Assembly (NCBI RefSeq): GCF_036898095.1
Contig: NC_090751.1
Location: forward strand, 73,582,318-73,646,317
Source: Palaemon carinicauda
Taxonomy: Eukaryota > Arthropoda > Malacostraca > Decapoda > Palaemonidae
Length of the DNA stretch: 64,000 nucleotides
Direction: 5' to 3'
The position numbers were made by a program, and so were the translations under genes. This document shows, piece after piece, positions 44,860 to 56,252 of this stretch; the first letter of the stretch is position 1; every line of letters begins with the position of its first letter. The notes under the pieces are model-generated. The model did not search any database. It saw only the letters and a list, made by a program, of their open reading frames with translations, and was not told the DNA's origin.

Positions 44860-47175
44860 TCTTCTAGTAGCTTGCCTTGCTAAGACGGATTTTCCCTTAC
44901 GCATTTTCATCAACCTGCATCTTTGTCACGTCGCTACCTTCGGCCTCGCCTTCTTCTGGAAAGTTGAGTACAAGGTTCCAGTATTGTTTAAATAAGCTCT
45001 GACCATAAAGTAACTTTTACTTTTCGAGATATTTGATGTTTTGTGGCAGAGCTGTGCCTCCACCGGACCGGCCATTTTATGGCGTCGCTGTTGATTTCGC
45101 ATGCCTTATTTAGATAGCCTCAACAGCTTTTCCGGTCTCATTAACTAATCGATACTATTAGTTATTTAGTCTTCATAGCTAGGAACTTTTATATCGTGTT
45201 TTGACGCTCGTTTATCGGTCATCACCTGACCCCATACCAGTTGGCTAGTATAGCCCCTAGGCCAGAGCGCCTATATCAGTGTTCATGCATGATTTTATCA
45301 GTGATCCTAGGTTACTTATGAAGATAGTGGCATTATTTTACAATACTATTGACTGTGATGCAAGTGTTTTTCGCCTTCAGGGACCATATAGGGGACAGGT
45401 TAGATAGTGTATCTTTCTAACCTAACCTACCAGTAGGACCCCTATATGCTTCCTTCACCCCCTGCCTTAGGGCTCCCCCTCTGTGTAGTCTTGCTCCCCC
45501 CTACCATGTAAGGGAGTCAAGTTCTTCTCAGAGTACTATATCGCTTCTCTGTCCCCCCTAAGGGAATGATCCCCCTTAGGGTTGCGTCCGAGGATGAGGA
45601 ACGGCTAGTCCTTCCTCTATTGCTGGGGCTAGGTCTCCGACCTTTCCTGCAATAGCGATACGTCTTCTGTCCTTCCTAGTTCAGGGTGTGACATCCCTGC
45701 TCTAGGTTAGGTTTCGGAGAGGTTAGTTCTGTTCCTTGCTAAAACGATACCCATGCACCGTTTTCAGTCAGGCTGCCTTACCTTAGGCTAGGGAGTGTCC
45801 TCCCTTCCTTGGTGGCCGCTCTGGTACAGACTCCCCTCCGCAGAAGACTCTTCTCTTCTCCCCTCCCCACCTATCTCTTGTATGGCCTAGCCTATGCTTA
45901 GGTTAGTCTTTACCCATCTGTCCCCTGTCCTACAACTCCTCCCTAGGGTGGAGTTGTAGGGCTACCTTAAGCTCCTGTATACAGTCCGCTCTGGTACATG
46001 TACCCTTCATAGTGTCCTATGAGGTTAGCCACTAGATGCGTTCTGTCTATAGGGGTTCTCCCCCCCCCTTTGAGTGGTCCCTGCCCTCTCTTGGGCTCCC
46101 TTAGCCCCCGGCCCTCTGCAGCCCCGGCTTCTGGGTGATAGGGCTAGCCCCTATCATGGGTACACTCACTCAGGTGGGATGTCCTGGGGTCCGTGACCGT
46201 ACCCTTACATCCCCCCTTCTGTCTCTTTCTCTATCCGGGTGCCAGTCCCTTGCCGCCTCTACTGTCGGTGATAACCACCTCCTACCTTGGTGACTTACCC
46301 CTACCCTCTGTGCCGCCAGTCCCCCGCGTGCCGGGGGATTGCCGCCTGCCGCCGGCGCTAGCCGATGGCCTTCCCTCCTTCCTAATAGCCTCAGTCGTCC
46401 GTCCACCGGCCGTCCCTTCGAGTGCCGGCATCCACTGCCGGCACTCCAATTCTGCTATAACCATCCTTGCCCCTGTCACCAAGACGGCTACCTCCGGCTG
46501 CCGGAACCGCCGCTCCCTGCCGGGGTGCCGCCACCCTAGTATTACTCTTGACTTCTAAATGTTGTCTTCCTTAATGCCAGAAACTCTGCTGGAGCGGCCT
46601 CCGGCGTGCCGGCGGTCTGCCGGATCCTTCCGGAGGCGTCAAGACGACTTGCAACCCCTTCTACTAGCTATCATCTGATGTTGATAGCCCTACATCGCAC
46701 CCAGATGACTTGGTTACGTAAATGGATTGGTATTATCTTACCGTTCTATTAGTAAACATGCTGTCTTCTTGCATATCACAGATTTCCAGCATGCTGTGTG
46801 TATCTTAGCACGGCTGGTTGCCGGAAACCGTTACCCTATGGGATCTTCTAGTTCCCAATTCTAGTGTCTGAGTGGTCTCAGTCCTAGCCGTATACCCTTG
46901 ACAATTTCCAATAGAATTCACACTGCCCTACGGGCATTCCATACTGTATTCTATCCTGTGTCTTCGTTCACAGCAGATTGTCTATGGGTGAAGGTCACGG
47001 TAACCAGCCGGGCGAGTTACACGGAGTATGTATCTTTCTCCTTCTCTCAGCCCATCCTCTGTGCATCACACCTAATGTCAAGTTAAAATTAATTAATTAA
47101 TATTTAACTTTAGTTTAAGAGTCATTCTTATGACTCCCCCATACTCATGTTCTCTTTCTCTTACAGGAGGAGCAA
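44860..47175 (+). other. DIRS 5' untranslated region
   Basis: 2.3 kb of CT/GC-rich DNA with no credible protein frame. Short open stretches around 46170-46560 are low-complexity Pro/Arg artefacts. Just before gag, a polypyrimidine tract followed by CTTACAG looks like a 3' splice site, so gag may be expressed from a spliced RNA. Confidence 0.6.
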
Positions 47176-49113
47176 ATGAAGTGTGACCACAGCTTCTGTG
47201 CAGTGAAGCGCCCGCACTTCTATGGACACACGGCGTGTAGGACCCACGCCCCTTGTGCCAACAAGAAAGGGGATCTGAAGTTCTGGGACCCGCAGAACTG
47301 TACGGTCTGCCAGGATCGCCTGGTCGATGCGTTTAATAACCCTCCCTCAGCGGAGATTAGGGACGCTTCTCGAGATAAGCTACGCAAGTGGGTGCGTGGC
47401 TTCCAGAAGAACGCCACTGGACCATACCTTGCCACTGAAGATATGAGGGCCTTATTGTTCCCAAAGGCTTCCCCAGATTCTGTGGTCCCCAAAGATCAGA
47501 TCCCCACCGTCCAGATCAGGGTGGAACCCGATGTCGTCATGGCCCAGTCCATGCACGAGTGTCGCCTGGATGCCGAAAACGATGAACGTATGTCGGATAT
47601 TTCGGAGGACACGGAGAGGACCCTCATGGCCCAAGGCGCGGAAGATGAAGAGGACCAGGTGGATTACACCGAGTCGGAGTAGGAGGTCACTCCGCCTTCC
47701 ATCCCCGCCCCTACTCCTACACCGACGGAAGTGTCTCTCCCGTCTACCTCCGCTACCCCGGATCCCATCCCATCCGCCCAGGAGATGTTCCGTATGATAG
47801 AAGCCCTTATGGAACAGAAGCTTCAAGTGACACACGAGTTCATCAGGTCCATGGGAGGGTCCAAAGAACCGAAGAGGATCTCGGTTAAGGACCTCCCTGC
47901 ATGCTCACATGCCAACCCCTGGAGGTATGCTGAGCATATGGTTATCGCGACCGGCAGGATCTTTATCAGCGATAAGATCGGCACGGATCCCCTGGAAGAA
48001 GTGGAGTTCTTCCCGAGCTTTGAGGCTTACCCGGAGTGTTACGTCCGGCTTCGTTCTGAACCTGCCTCTAAAGAAGAGACCGAACCCAAGGAGGTGATAG
48101 TGTTCGATCTCCCGAAGGCTCAGGCTATGCTAGCCAACGCGTTCAAAAGTAGGGGTTTTACCTGCTCTAAGCTTCCGGCCCTGAGCAAGAAGCACCCTAC
48201 TTACGTCGCAGTCCTTCCCTTCACAGAAAAGGCCTTCGCTGCGTGCCACAAGGCAGTGGAAGAAGGGAAACCCTGTCCTGCACTGGAGGAGTGCAGACCC
48301 TTCTCCATGGTGACTCCCCCCGACGTTCGACACTGGAAGGATACCCAGCATACCTTCGTGGTGGGAAAGTTAGATCCTGACGTAGCTGGACGTCAGTTTA
48401 ACGAGGACCTCCCGAAACTCAATGACCATCTCCTTCGTCGGGAACAAGACACGAAGGAAAGGCTTGCAGCATCCATGTCCCTCCAAGTACAACTTGACGT
48501 CATGGCTGGTGACACCAGAGTCCCCGACCACTACATGGTACTCGCCAAATCACACATGGCGACTCTGGTAAAGGACTTGTACAACTTCATGAAGGCTCGG
48601 AGAGCCTGTCGAGAATTCGTGTTTTAAAGTGCCACTGTGAGACACGAGCCCCGGAGGCTGATTTCCTCCAACATCTGGGGTAAACACCTCTTTCCCTCCG
48701 ATCTTGTGAAAGAGATCACTGACGAGGCTGCCACTGAGAATAGGAACCTTCTCAACAAGTGGGGCATGTCAAAAAAGAGGAAATCCTCTCAGGACGATGG
48801 CCCTCAACCTAAGAGGAAATCCTCCAAGCAAAAACCCCAGTAACGTCAACAGAGACGGCAGTTCCCGGGACCCGCTACTCCCCAAGTGGCTGCTCAGCCA
48901 CAACAGACCTTTCAGTTGGTCACCCAACCGGTTTTGTCCCAGTCACCGGTTTTCACCCCTGCCTTTGAACAACAGACAACTACCTTTCGTCCCAAAGGTA
49001 GAGGCTCAAACAGGGGTGCAAGCAGAGACGCATCTCGCCGTCCCTCCAGAGGCAGAGGAGGAAAGGGAGCTAGCGGCCGAGGCAGTAAGCCCTCGGGACA
49101 CCAGAAGCAATGA
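47176..49113 (+). pseudogene. DIRS gag-like ORF1 with in-frame stops
   Basis: One frame of about 646 codons broken by stops at 47680, 48625 and 48841. The N-terminus has a Cys/His cluster (MKCDHSFCAVKRPHFYGH, then CTVC) that looks zinc-binding. The middle is a helical capsid-like region (47731-48627). The C-terminus is basic and Arg/Gly/Ser-rich (RGRGGKGASGRGSK), suited to RNA binding. Confidence 0.75.
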
Positions 49114-49288
49114 AGTGCTTCCGGTGGGAGGAAGACTCCGCTAATTCCAGGATCGTTGGACCTTCGATCCCTGGGTACACAGCATCGTCAGGAAAGGTCT
49201 AGGCTGGAGTTGGACTCAACCACCCCCAACCTTCCAGCAATTCTTCCAATGATCAACCCCCCTTCTGGAAGAATATGTTCTAGAACTC

Positions 49289-50953
49289 TTGAACAAGAAG
49301 GTGATAAGGAGAGTAAAGTCCACCAGGTTCCAAGGGAGACTGTTTTGCGTCCCCAAGAAAGACTCCGACAAACTCAGAGTCATTCTGGACTTATCCCCCC
49401 TCAACAAGTTCATAGCGAACGACAAGTTCAAGATGCTGACTCTTCAACAGATAAGGACCCTTCTGCCTCGAGGTTCTTACACGGTCTCCATAGACCTGGC
49501 GGATGCCTACTGGCACGTTCAAATGAACCATCACGCTTCCTCCTACCTAGGATTTCGACTCCAAAGGAAAAGCTACGCCTTCAGGGCCATGCCCTTCGGC
49601 CTCAACGTGGCCCCTCGGATCTTCACAAAGCTGGCGGACGCCATAGTACAACAGCTCCGCCTCCGAGACGTCCAGGTGATGGCCTACCTCGACGATTGGC
49701 TAGTCTGGGCTCCATCGCCAGAGGATTGTTTAAAATCCTGCAGCAAAGTCACCCAGTACCTAGAACACCTGGGATTCAAGATAAACGCGAAGAAATCTCG
49801 CCTCTCTCCAGCTCAGAAGTTCCAATGGTTAGGAATCCAGTGGAACCTTCAGTCACACCGCCTTTCCATCCCCCAGAAGAAAAGGAAGGAAATAGCAGGG
49901 TCTGTCAAGCGACTACTGAAATCCAAACGGATCTCAAGACGCCAGCAGGAACGTGTTCTAGGCTCTCTACAGTTCACCTCAGTGACAAACCCAGTGCTTC
50001 GTGCACAGCTAAAGGATGCCGCGGGAGTTTGGAGACGTTCTGCATCCATCGCTTGAAGAGACCTCAAGAGACGGCTCCCAAACAGACTTCGACTTCTCCT
50101 CAAGCCGTGGTCGGAAGCGACGGCCCTGTAAAGGTCCATCCCTCTTCAACACCCACCTCCATCACTCAACATCCACACGGACGCTTCGCTGGAGGGTTGG
50201 GAAGGTCACTCCCACCAAAAACAGGCTCAAGGCACATGGTCTCCACTATTCAAGACGTTTCACATCAACATCTTGGAGGCCATGGCGGTCCTTCTAACAC
50301 TGAAGAAACTCTCCCCGCCTCTCTCGATCCATATTCGTCTAACCCTAGACAACTCGGTGGTAGTTCGATGTCTCAATCGCCAAGGCTCAAGATCGCCCCA
50401 GATAAATCAGGTGCTTCTAACAATCTTCCGTCTGGCAGAGAGGAAGAAGTGGCACCTATCTGCAGTTCACCTACAAGGATTCCGCAACGTGACAGCGGAC
50501 GCTCTATCTCGGACAAGCCCGATAGAGTCGGAATGGTCTCTAGACACAAGATCATTCTCCTTCATCTCTCGCCAAGTCCCGGAACTTCAGATCGATCTCT
50601 TCGCAACGAGCGACAACAATAAACTTCCTCGATATGTGGCCCCGTGGGAGGACCCCAAGGCAGAGGCAGTGGACGCCATGTCTCTGGACTGGAACAGATG
50701 GTCCAAGATCTACCTGTTCCCTCCCACCAACCTTCTGCTGAAAGTCCTCTCCAAGCTGAGAACCTTCAAAGGGACAGCGGCCCTAGTGGCTCCCAAGTGG
50801 CCCCGGAGCAACTGGTACCCCCTGGTCCTGGAGCTGCAGCCCACGCTGATCCCTCTCCCGGGCCCAGTTCTCTCCCAGCAAGTACAGAAGTCGACTGTCT
50901 TCGCTTCATCATCGAAAATCAAGGACCTTCATCTCATGATTTTCTCTCCCTAG
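49289..50953 (+). pseudogene. DIRS reverse transcriptase-RNase H
   Basis: Frame 2 throughout. 49289-50056 is RT: LDLSPLNKFI, SIDLADAYWHV (motif A), MPFGLNVAPRIF (motif B), AYLDDWLVWA (motif C, Asp pair at residues 135-136). After stops at 50054 and about 50129, RNase H follows with HTDASLEGW, INILEAMAV and LTLDNSVV, then VHLQGFRNVTADALSR. The overlapping 488-codon frame 49156-50622 is a shadow of this region. Confidence 0.88.
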
Positions 50954-51924
50954 CCGCGAAGAAGAGGTTTGGGATCTCGAAGAAAAGTCTAGACTTCCTC
51001 GAGGAATACAAGACCGAATCCACAAGACGGCAATACGAATCATCTTGGAGAAAATGGGTCTCATTCGTCAAGGCAAAAAATCCTACGGAAATCACCATTG
51101 ATTTTTGCATGTCCTTCTTTATTCACCTTCATGGACAGGGCTTGGCAGCCAATACGATTTCTACTTGCAAATCGGCCTTGACTAGACCACTGTTGTATGC
51201 CTTCCAAATTAATCTGTCCAGCGACATCTTCAATAAACTGCCGAAAGCATGCGCTCGTCTACGCCCAGCACCCCCACCGAAACCGATCTCCTGGTCATTG
51301 GACAAGGTGCTCCATTTCGCCTCCAACTTGGATAATGATTCATGCCCTCTCAAGGATCTGACTCAGAAAGTTATATTTCTCTTTGCTCTTGCTTCAGGAG
51401 CCCGAGTCAGCGAAATAGTGGCATTATCAAGAGAAGAGGGTCATATCCTGTTTACTGACTCAGGAGACCTTACCCTCTTCCCGGATCCGACGTTTCTCGC
51501 CAAAAACGAATTACCCACCAAAAGATGGGGCCCTTGGAGAATATGCCCCCTGAAGGAAGATGCCTCTCTATGCCCAGTAGAGAGCCTCAAGGTCTATCTT
51601 CGCAGAACTTCGGACTTTGGTGGAGGACAACTCTTCAAAGGAGAAACATCGGGCAGCGACCTGTCACTGAAACAACTAAGAGCGAAAATCACCTACTTCA
51701 TTCGCAGAGCGGATCCTGACAGTACACCCGCCGGTCACGATCCTAGAAAAGTTGCATCGTCTCTGAATTTCTTTCAGAGTATGGACTTCGAAAGCCTTAA
51801 GAGTTTCACAGGCTGGAAGTCCTCGCGTGTTTTCTTCAAACATTATGTGAAACAAGTGCACGAAGTCAAACATTTTGTGGTAGCCGCAGGTAGTGTTATG
51901 AAACCTGCACCTAACTCTGCATAG
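50644..51924 (+). CDS. DIRS tyrosine recombinase
   Basis: Intact 426-codon frame overlapping the end of pol in another phase; the true domain starts near residue 85. A SAM-like N-terminal core-binding part (STRRQYESSWRKWVSFVK) leads into the catalytic domain with R254 (SGARVSEIVAL), H365-x2-R368 (GHDPRK) and Y401 (FFKHYVK), the R-H-R-Y set. It would resolve or integrate the circular cDNA. The ATG shown is inside the overlap; the real start is uncertain. Confidence 0.85.
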   Translation: MGGPQGRGSGRHVSGLEQMVQDLPVPSHQPSAESPLQAENLQRDSGPSGSQVAPEQLVPPGPGAAAHADPSPGPSSLPASTEVDCLRFIIENQGPSSHDFLSLAAKKRFGISKKSLDFLEEYKTESTRRQYESSWRKWVSFVKAKNPTEITIDFCMSFFIHLHGQGLAANTISTCKSALTRPLLYAFQINLSSDIFNKLPKACARLRPAPPPKPISWSLDKVLHFASNLDNDSCPLKDLTQKVIFLFALASGARVSEIVALSREEGHILFTDSGDLTLFPDPTFLAKNELPTKRWGPWRICPLKEDASLCPVESLKVYLRRTSDFGGGQLFKGETSGSDLSLKQLRAKITYFIRRADPDSTPAGHDPRKVASSLNFFQSMDFESLKSFTGWKSSRVFFKHYVKQVHEVKHFVVAAGSVMKPAPNSA

Positions 51925-52746
51925 AACAGTGAGTTACTTGGGACTCTAACTCTTCGGGTGCCTATGTTGACCCTCGAGTGATACGTAGTGATGTCGAAAA
52001 CACTTAGCGCTTTTCTTATAACTGTTCTTATCACAGGTGAAATGTCATAGTCGTCACACGAGTGCCGCATGCCTAGAGCATGATGTGTTTTATTTAAAGA
52101 CAGACGTTCCTCGAGAACGAGTGCCTACTAATAAATTTAAAATTCCCTTTCAGATTCAAGAGCAAGTCTTTATTACTATGTACATTATAATTTGTTGTAA
52201 ATTAACTTTACATATTATTGCAATTCATTTAATTTCTCTGCAATTGTGAAATAAAATTCTTATTTTATTACTCGTGCGTCTCAATCCGCTCCTACTTATC
52301 CTATGAAATACATGTCTGTCATAGTTTTATTATCCCCTTCCTCTTATGGTAATGAAGATACTAAGGTCTCAACCCTTACTATATATTCACCTATGCAATG
52401 TAATATTCCAATACGAATACTTACTCTCTTCATACCTTAGAGACGAGACAATTCTCCTCTACATACAGTGCCTAACCACCACTCGTCTGCTCTTGAGAAT
52501 GTTCCTATATGAATGCCAACCATTCAGTCTTGTCTCCAAGTTCTTCAGGTTCTTCTAGCAAGGTGAATAGCCCTTCGATAACCACTTTGATCTCGGCATG
52601 GCCCGTGGGAACTTCACTGCCAGGGGGGCAGGAAGGTCTCTTCCCTACGGTTCTTCTATTAAGATTACTATGCTACCCTGTTCAAAGCCCTTGGCACTTA
52701 CTCAAATAGGGGAAAATCTACCACGATACATTGATTCTCTGGTATT
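51925..52746 (+). other. DIRS 3' untranslated region
   Basis: About 820 bp between the recombinase stop and the internal complementary region. No supported gene. Contains AATAAA-like signals around 52250 (GAAATAAAATTC). Confidence 0.5.
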
Positions 52747-52842
52747 CTTCCATCAGGACGCCATGGCTTGAGCCCAAAAAACGGATTTTGAGCGAAGCGA
52801 AAAATCTATTTTTGGGTGAGATAGCCACGGCGTCCTGATGGA
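52747..52842. repeat. DIRS internal complementary region
   Basis: 52747-52780 is the reverse complement of the left terminus (CATCAGGACGCCATGGCTTGAGCCC), joined directly to 52781-52842, the reverse complement of the right terminus (GATTTTGAGCGAAGCGAAAA). The joined complements are the template proposed for closing the DIRS circle. Confidence 0.9.
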
Positions 52843-52921
52843 CCCTCCCTGCTACTTCGTCCAGTTTTTCAGGTCCCACCCTGCTCTGCTGTATCATGGC
52901 GATCGGCAAGCAACTGGCTTC

Positions 52922-53304
52922 AGGATGAGGACGGACGTGACGTCATTTAGCAATGGCGCCCGTTTGTTTACGTCTCGAGTACCAAAAGTAGCCACGAACG
53001 AGATTAGCTGTGGAACGGCTCCCCAGCTATTCTCCGCCCCTACACACCGAAGTGTTAACTCTGTTTGGGGTGTAGATAGCTATGTGGCGCGTTAATACAT
53101 GCGTCCCCTGTTGATATACGATATCTTAAAAGGGAAACCTTTAGGATACTCGCTCCAGAAGTTAGAATTCTGTGATAACCTGTGGTTAAATTCTCTGGGA
53201 ATATTTAGTAGTGATATACCCAAGGAAGCTACCAAAAAGGAAACTTCCATCAGGACGCCATGGCTATCTCACCCAAAAATAGATTTTTCGCTTCGCTCAA
53301 AATC
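52922..53304 (-). repeat. DIRS right inverted terminal repeat
   Basis: Inverted match to 44502-44859, ending in an extra CGCTTCGCTCAAAATC stretch that is represented in the internal complementary region but not at the left end. Confidence 0.9.
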
Positions 53305-53379
53305 AGTTATTTTTTATATTTCTCTCGTATCAGATGATCATTTTTATAATAAATTTGTTAAAATATAGCCGTATTCTAC

Positions 53380-53607
53380 TTATTTCCTGAATGGTTTTGA
53401 GAGGCTAGCCCTTAAGGCCTTGTGATCAGCCCAGTACATCGGGCAATTTAGTAAACCGGTGAAATTTCGCCACATTTTCTCTAAAGAAGCACTTTGAAGT
53501 TCTAAATAGCGAACTCCTGCATCACTGGTTTGGGCATCGGTCATATACTTTAGACCTCTCGTGATATGACCACGCAAGCTAGCCATTGACCTATATTCAG
53601 CCTCCAT
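53380..53607 (-). CDS. Unrecognised 75-codon ORF
   Basis: ATG-initiated, MEAEYRSMASLRGHITRGLKYM... with a helical segment (VRYLELQSASLEKMWRNFTGLLN). Reminiscent of the N-terminus of BEL-type gag proteins (helix, then a W..F segment), but this is weak. It sits on the far side of the DIRS insertion from the BEL element on the same strand. Confidence 0.35.
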   Translation of the reverse strand: MEAEYRSMASLRGHITRGLKYMTDAQTSDAGVRYLELQSASLEKMWRNFTGLLNCPMYWADHKALRASLSKPFRK

Positions 53608-54773
53608 TGTTATATCTATAGTAACTTTTGCACAATAAACATATAATACATATCTAACAAGAGTAAGGTAATCACAAATTCAAAGACAAATAAATATATA
53701 ATATTGAAATATGTTAAAGTGACGTGAAAATTGCCAATAATTCAAAGGGTTGCAAAAAAACGTTAAGGAACAAGCTATCATATCCGGTTCGAAGGACCAT
53801 TTTTTGTTTTATTACTGTGGAGGAAAGTTAGATAATTCAACTACACAATAAAATACAAAGAATTAATGTTACTCGGATAAGATGAAGGATAACATTTCCA
53901 TTAGGCAACTAGTAAAAGGGGGTGAGGCAAATCAACAAGTGTCTCTTTCACATACCTTATAATGCTAAGAAGGTCAATATCTACATGTATCCTTCAGGAA
54001 AACCCAATTAAATAATTGTTCCTGGAAGAACAAAACAAATACCACAAAGCATCATGCCACTAAAACTGTTATATAAATTTGGCATACATTGCATATTGAC
54101 AAAATAGAAAGAAATCCCACCCATTACAGTCCTCAAAAGGAAAATCAAAGCAATACATAACAATGTAATAAAATGGATGAATAATTGTAGGTTACTTTGC
54201 AAAGGAAAGGTTGATATTAGGCTAATAGGCTTATCAGTCTATTAACCTGATACTATAAATATATACTTTATTCTCATATTAGTCTTACATAAGAACTGCA
54301 ATGGGTCAGCAAATAAGATATTGATTGTAACCTACCGTGGCCCCCCTTAGGGCCGCTAATAGTCGCATGGGTATTAGCCTAACAACCACGCCCTTAGGCC
54401 TAACATGTTAGACCACTAACCTAAACTATGCATTAATATTGGACATAGGATGTGGGTTAGTTTTAACCTAACCAAAGGTCAAACTATCATATGTGAACTT
54501 GGATGCTCGGCAACAGTACCACGCCGTATAGCCTAAATCAGACTACTGTAAAAATAAACAATTGGTTTCATTGTATATTATTACATCTCAATGTATCCTA
54601 GTATTCCAACTACTTTTTCTTATAGGAAAAATTACGCTCCCTTCGAAAATAACACTCGTTCCCGTCGCAAATGTATAGTTACAGAAATATATATACATCT
54701 ATATCCGACGATAATGGGGGACCCCCAGTGGGAACTCGGGGTTTTGGGTGGGGAAAACATACTGGGGAACCAA
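53608..54773. other. Gene-free interval
   Basis: AT-rich to about 54300, then CCTAA-rich sequence (54330-54540), then the start of the GC-richer tract (GGGGGACCCCCAGTGGG at about 54717) leading into the tandem repeats. No supported gene or RNA. Confidence 0.6.
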
Positions 54774-55621
54774 TATATAACCGTAATTCAGTCTTTTTCT
54801 TCTCTATACATTTCTTTCTGGTATTTATTATAACCGTAGAAAAAGACAAATCAGTATACCTGGATATATTTGGGAGGAGCCGTTTCAAAGGTTATTTCTT
54901 GTAGTAATACAGTAACCAGTGCTGCCAACGCCTGATGTAGATTAAATGTTAGAATTCCATACCTGATGTAGATCAAATGTTAGCGTTTCATGCTAACATT
55001 AGCACCCATTTGTTCGTTTGTTCGTTCGCCCCACCTTCCGTCCTTCGCTTATATAACCCCCCTTCGCAGGAGTTTCTCTCCATTATTACTCTTTTTATTA
55101 CCGTATTATTTTCTCATTTTATATTCCCATTCAATATAATTTATCATACATTCCATTTTACCTTCCTATATTGGGTTTATTTGTTTTGTTATTTCCTGGG
55201 GAACCGATATATAACCGTAATTCAGTCCTTTTCTTCTCTATACATTTCTTTCTGGTATTTATTATAACCGTAGAAAAAGACAAATCAGTATACCTGGATA
55301 TATTTGGGAGGAGCCGTTTCAAAGGTTATTTCTTGTAGTAATACAGTAACCAGTGCTGCCAACGCCTGATGTAGATTAAATGTTAGAATTCCATACCTGA
55401 TGTAGATCAAATGTTAGCGTTTCATGCTAACATTAGCACCCATTTGTTCGTTTGTTCGTTCGCCCCACCTTCCGTCCTTCGCTTATATAACCCCCCTTCG
55501 CAGGAGTTTCTCTCCATTATTACTCTTTTTATTACCGTATTATTTTCTCATTTTATATTCCCATTCAATATAATTTATCATACATTCCATTTTACCTTCC
55601 TATATTGGGTTTATTTGTTTT
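54774..55621 (+). repeat. 424-bp tandem duplication
   Basis: Two near-identical direct copies, 54774-55197 and 55198-55621, beginning GGGGAACCAATATATAACCG and GGGGAACCGATATATAACCG. Lies upstream of the transposase gene; may hold its promoter (a CTTATATAACCCCCC box occurs in each copy at about 55048 and 55482). Open frames inside (such as 54977-55267) are low-complexity and not considered genes. Confidence 0.9.
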
Positions 55622-56252
55622 TTTATTTCCTTTCCCATTTGTACGTACGTTCGTTTCATCAGTTTCCGACCTGCGCATATATCCCCCCCCCCTGCACAGG
55701 AGTTTCCACTCCCCCTTTATTCTTTTTATTAGTGTTATTTTCTCATTTTTTATTCCCATTCTATATTATTTATCATTCATTCCATTTTACCTTCCTATAT
55801 TGGTTTTATTTGTTGGGTTATTTCTTTATCCCTTCCCGGTTTCACATGAATACTTACCCTGGACTAGTTTTTTTATCCAGTTAATTCTCGGTATGATCTC
55901 CTCATTTTATATTCCCATTCACTATTATTTACCGTTCATTCCATTTCATCTTTCTATATTGTTTGTATTTATTTTTGTTGGTTAGTTCCTTTTCTCTCCT
56001 CTGTGTCTTATAAAACTTTTCTTTCGTCTAGTTTCCGTATTTAGTTCATTCATGTTTTCCCTCTTTTGTTCGTTGTTTTTCCCTAAACCAATCATCACTC
56101 TAGGCCTATTCAGATATCTCCCTACCCCCCCCCTTCCTTTATCTCTGTATTCGCTGTTTTCCGACCCATTGTTCCCCTGCCTTTCCCGTTTTAACCTTTG
56201 ACCTAGTTACTCGTCCTTCGTTACTAGTGCGTTTTTTCTCCCGTATTTTGAG
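55622..56252 (+). other. Transposase 5' leader region
   Basis: CT-rich sequence with no protein-coding character. Partial echoes of the 424-bp repeat (TTTATATTCCCATTC motifs at about 55750 and 55905) suggest older, degraded repeat copies. Confidence 0.5.

Larger units (their letters stand above)
44502..53304 (+). mobile_element. DIRS-like YR retrotransposon with inverted terminal repeats
   Basis: 8.8 kb element with gag, RT-RNase H and tyrosine recombinase on the plus strand, inverted terminal repeats at both ends and an internal complementary region near the right end that joins the complements of the two termini. This is the DIRS hallmark for circular replication. Multiple stops in gag and pol make this copy non-autonomous, although the YR frame is intact. 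Markedly GC-richer than the surrounding viral sequence. Confidence 0.9.

Noticed and set aside
46170..46560. Pro/Arg-rich ORFs on both strands in the DIRS leader
   Set aside because: Low-complexity CT/GC-rich sequence that happens to lack stops; no motif and no neighbour supporting a gene.
49156..50622. 488-codon plus-strand frame over the DIRS pol region
   Set aside because: It overlaps the RT/RNase H frame, which has all catalytic motifs in order; the long frame is a GC-rich shadow with no domain.
54977..55884. Phe/Tyr-rich ORFs in the 424-bp repeats
   Set aside because: Duplicate with the repeat, low complexity, no conserved feature; more likely untranslated leader.
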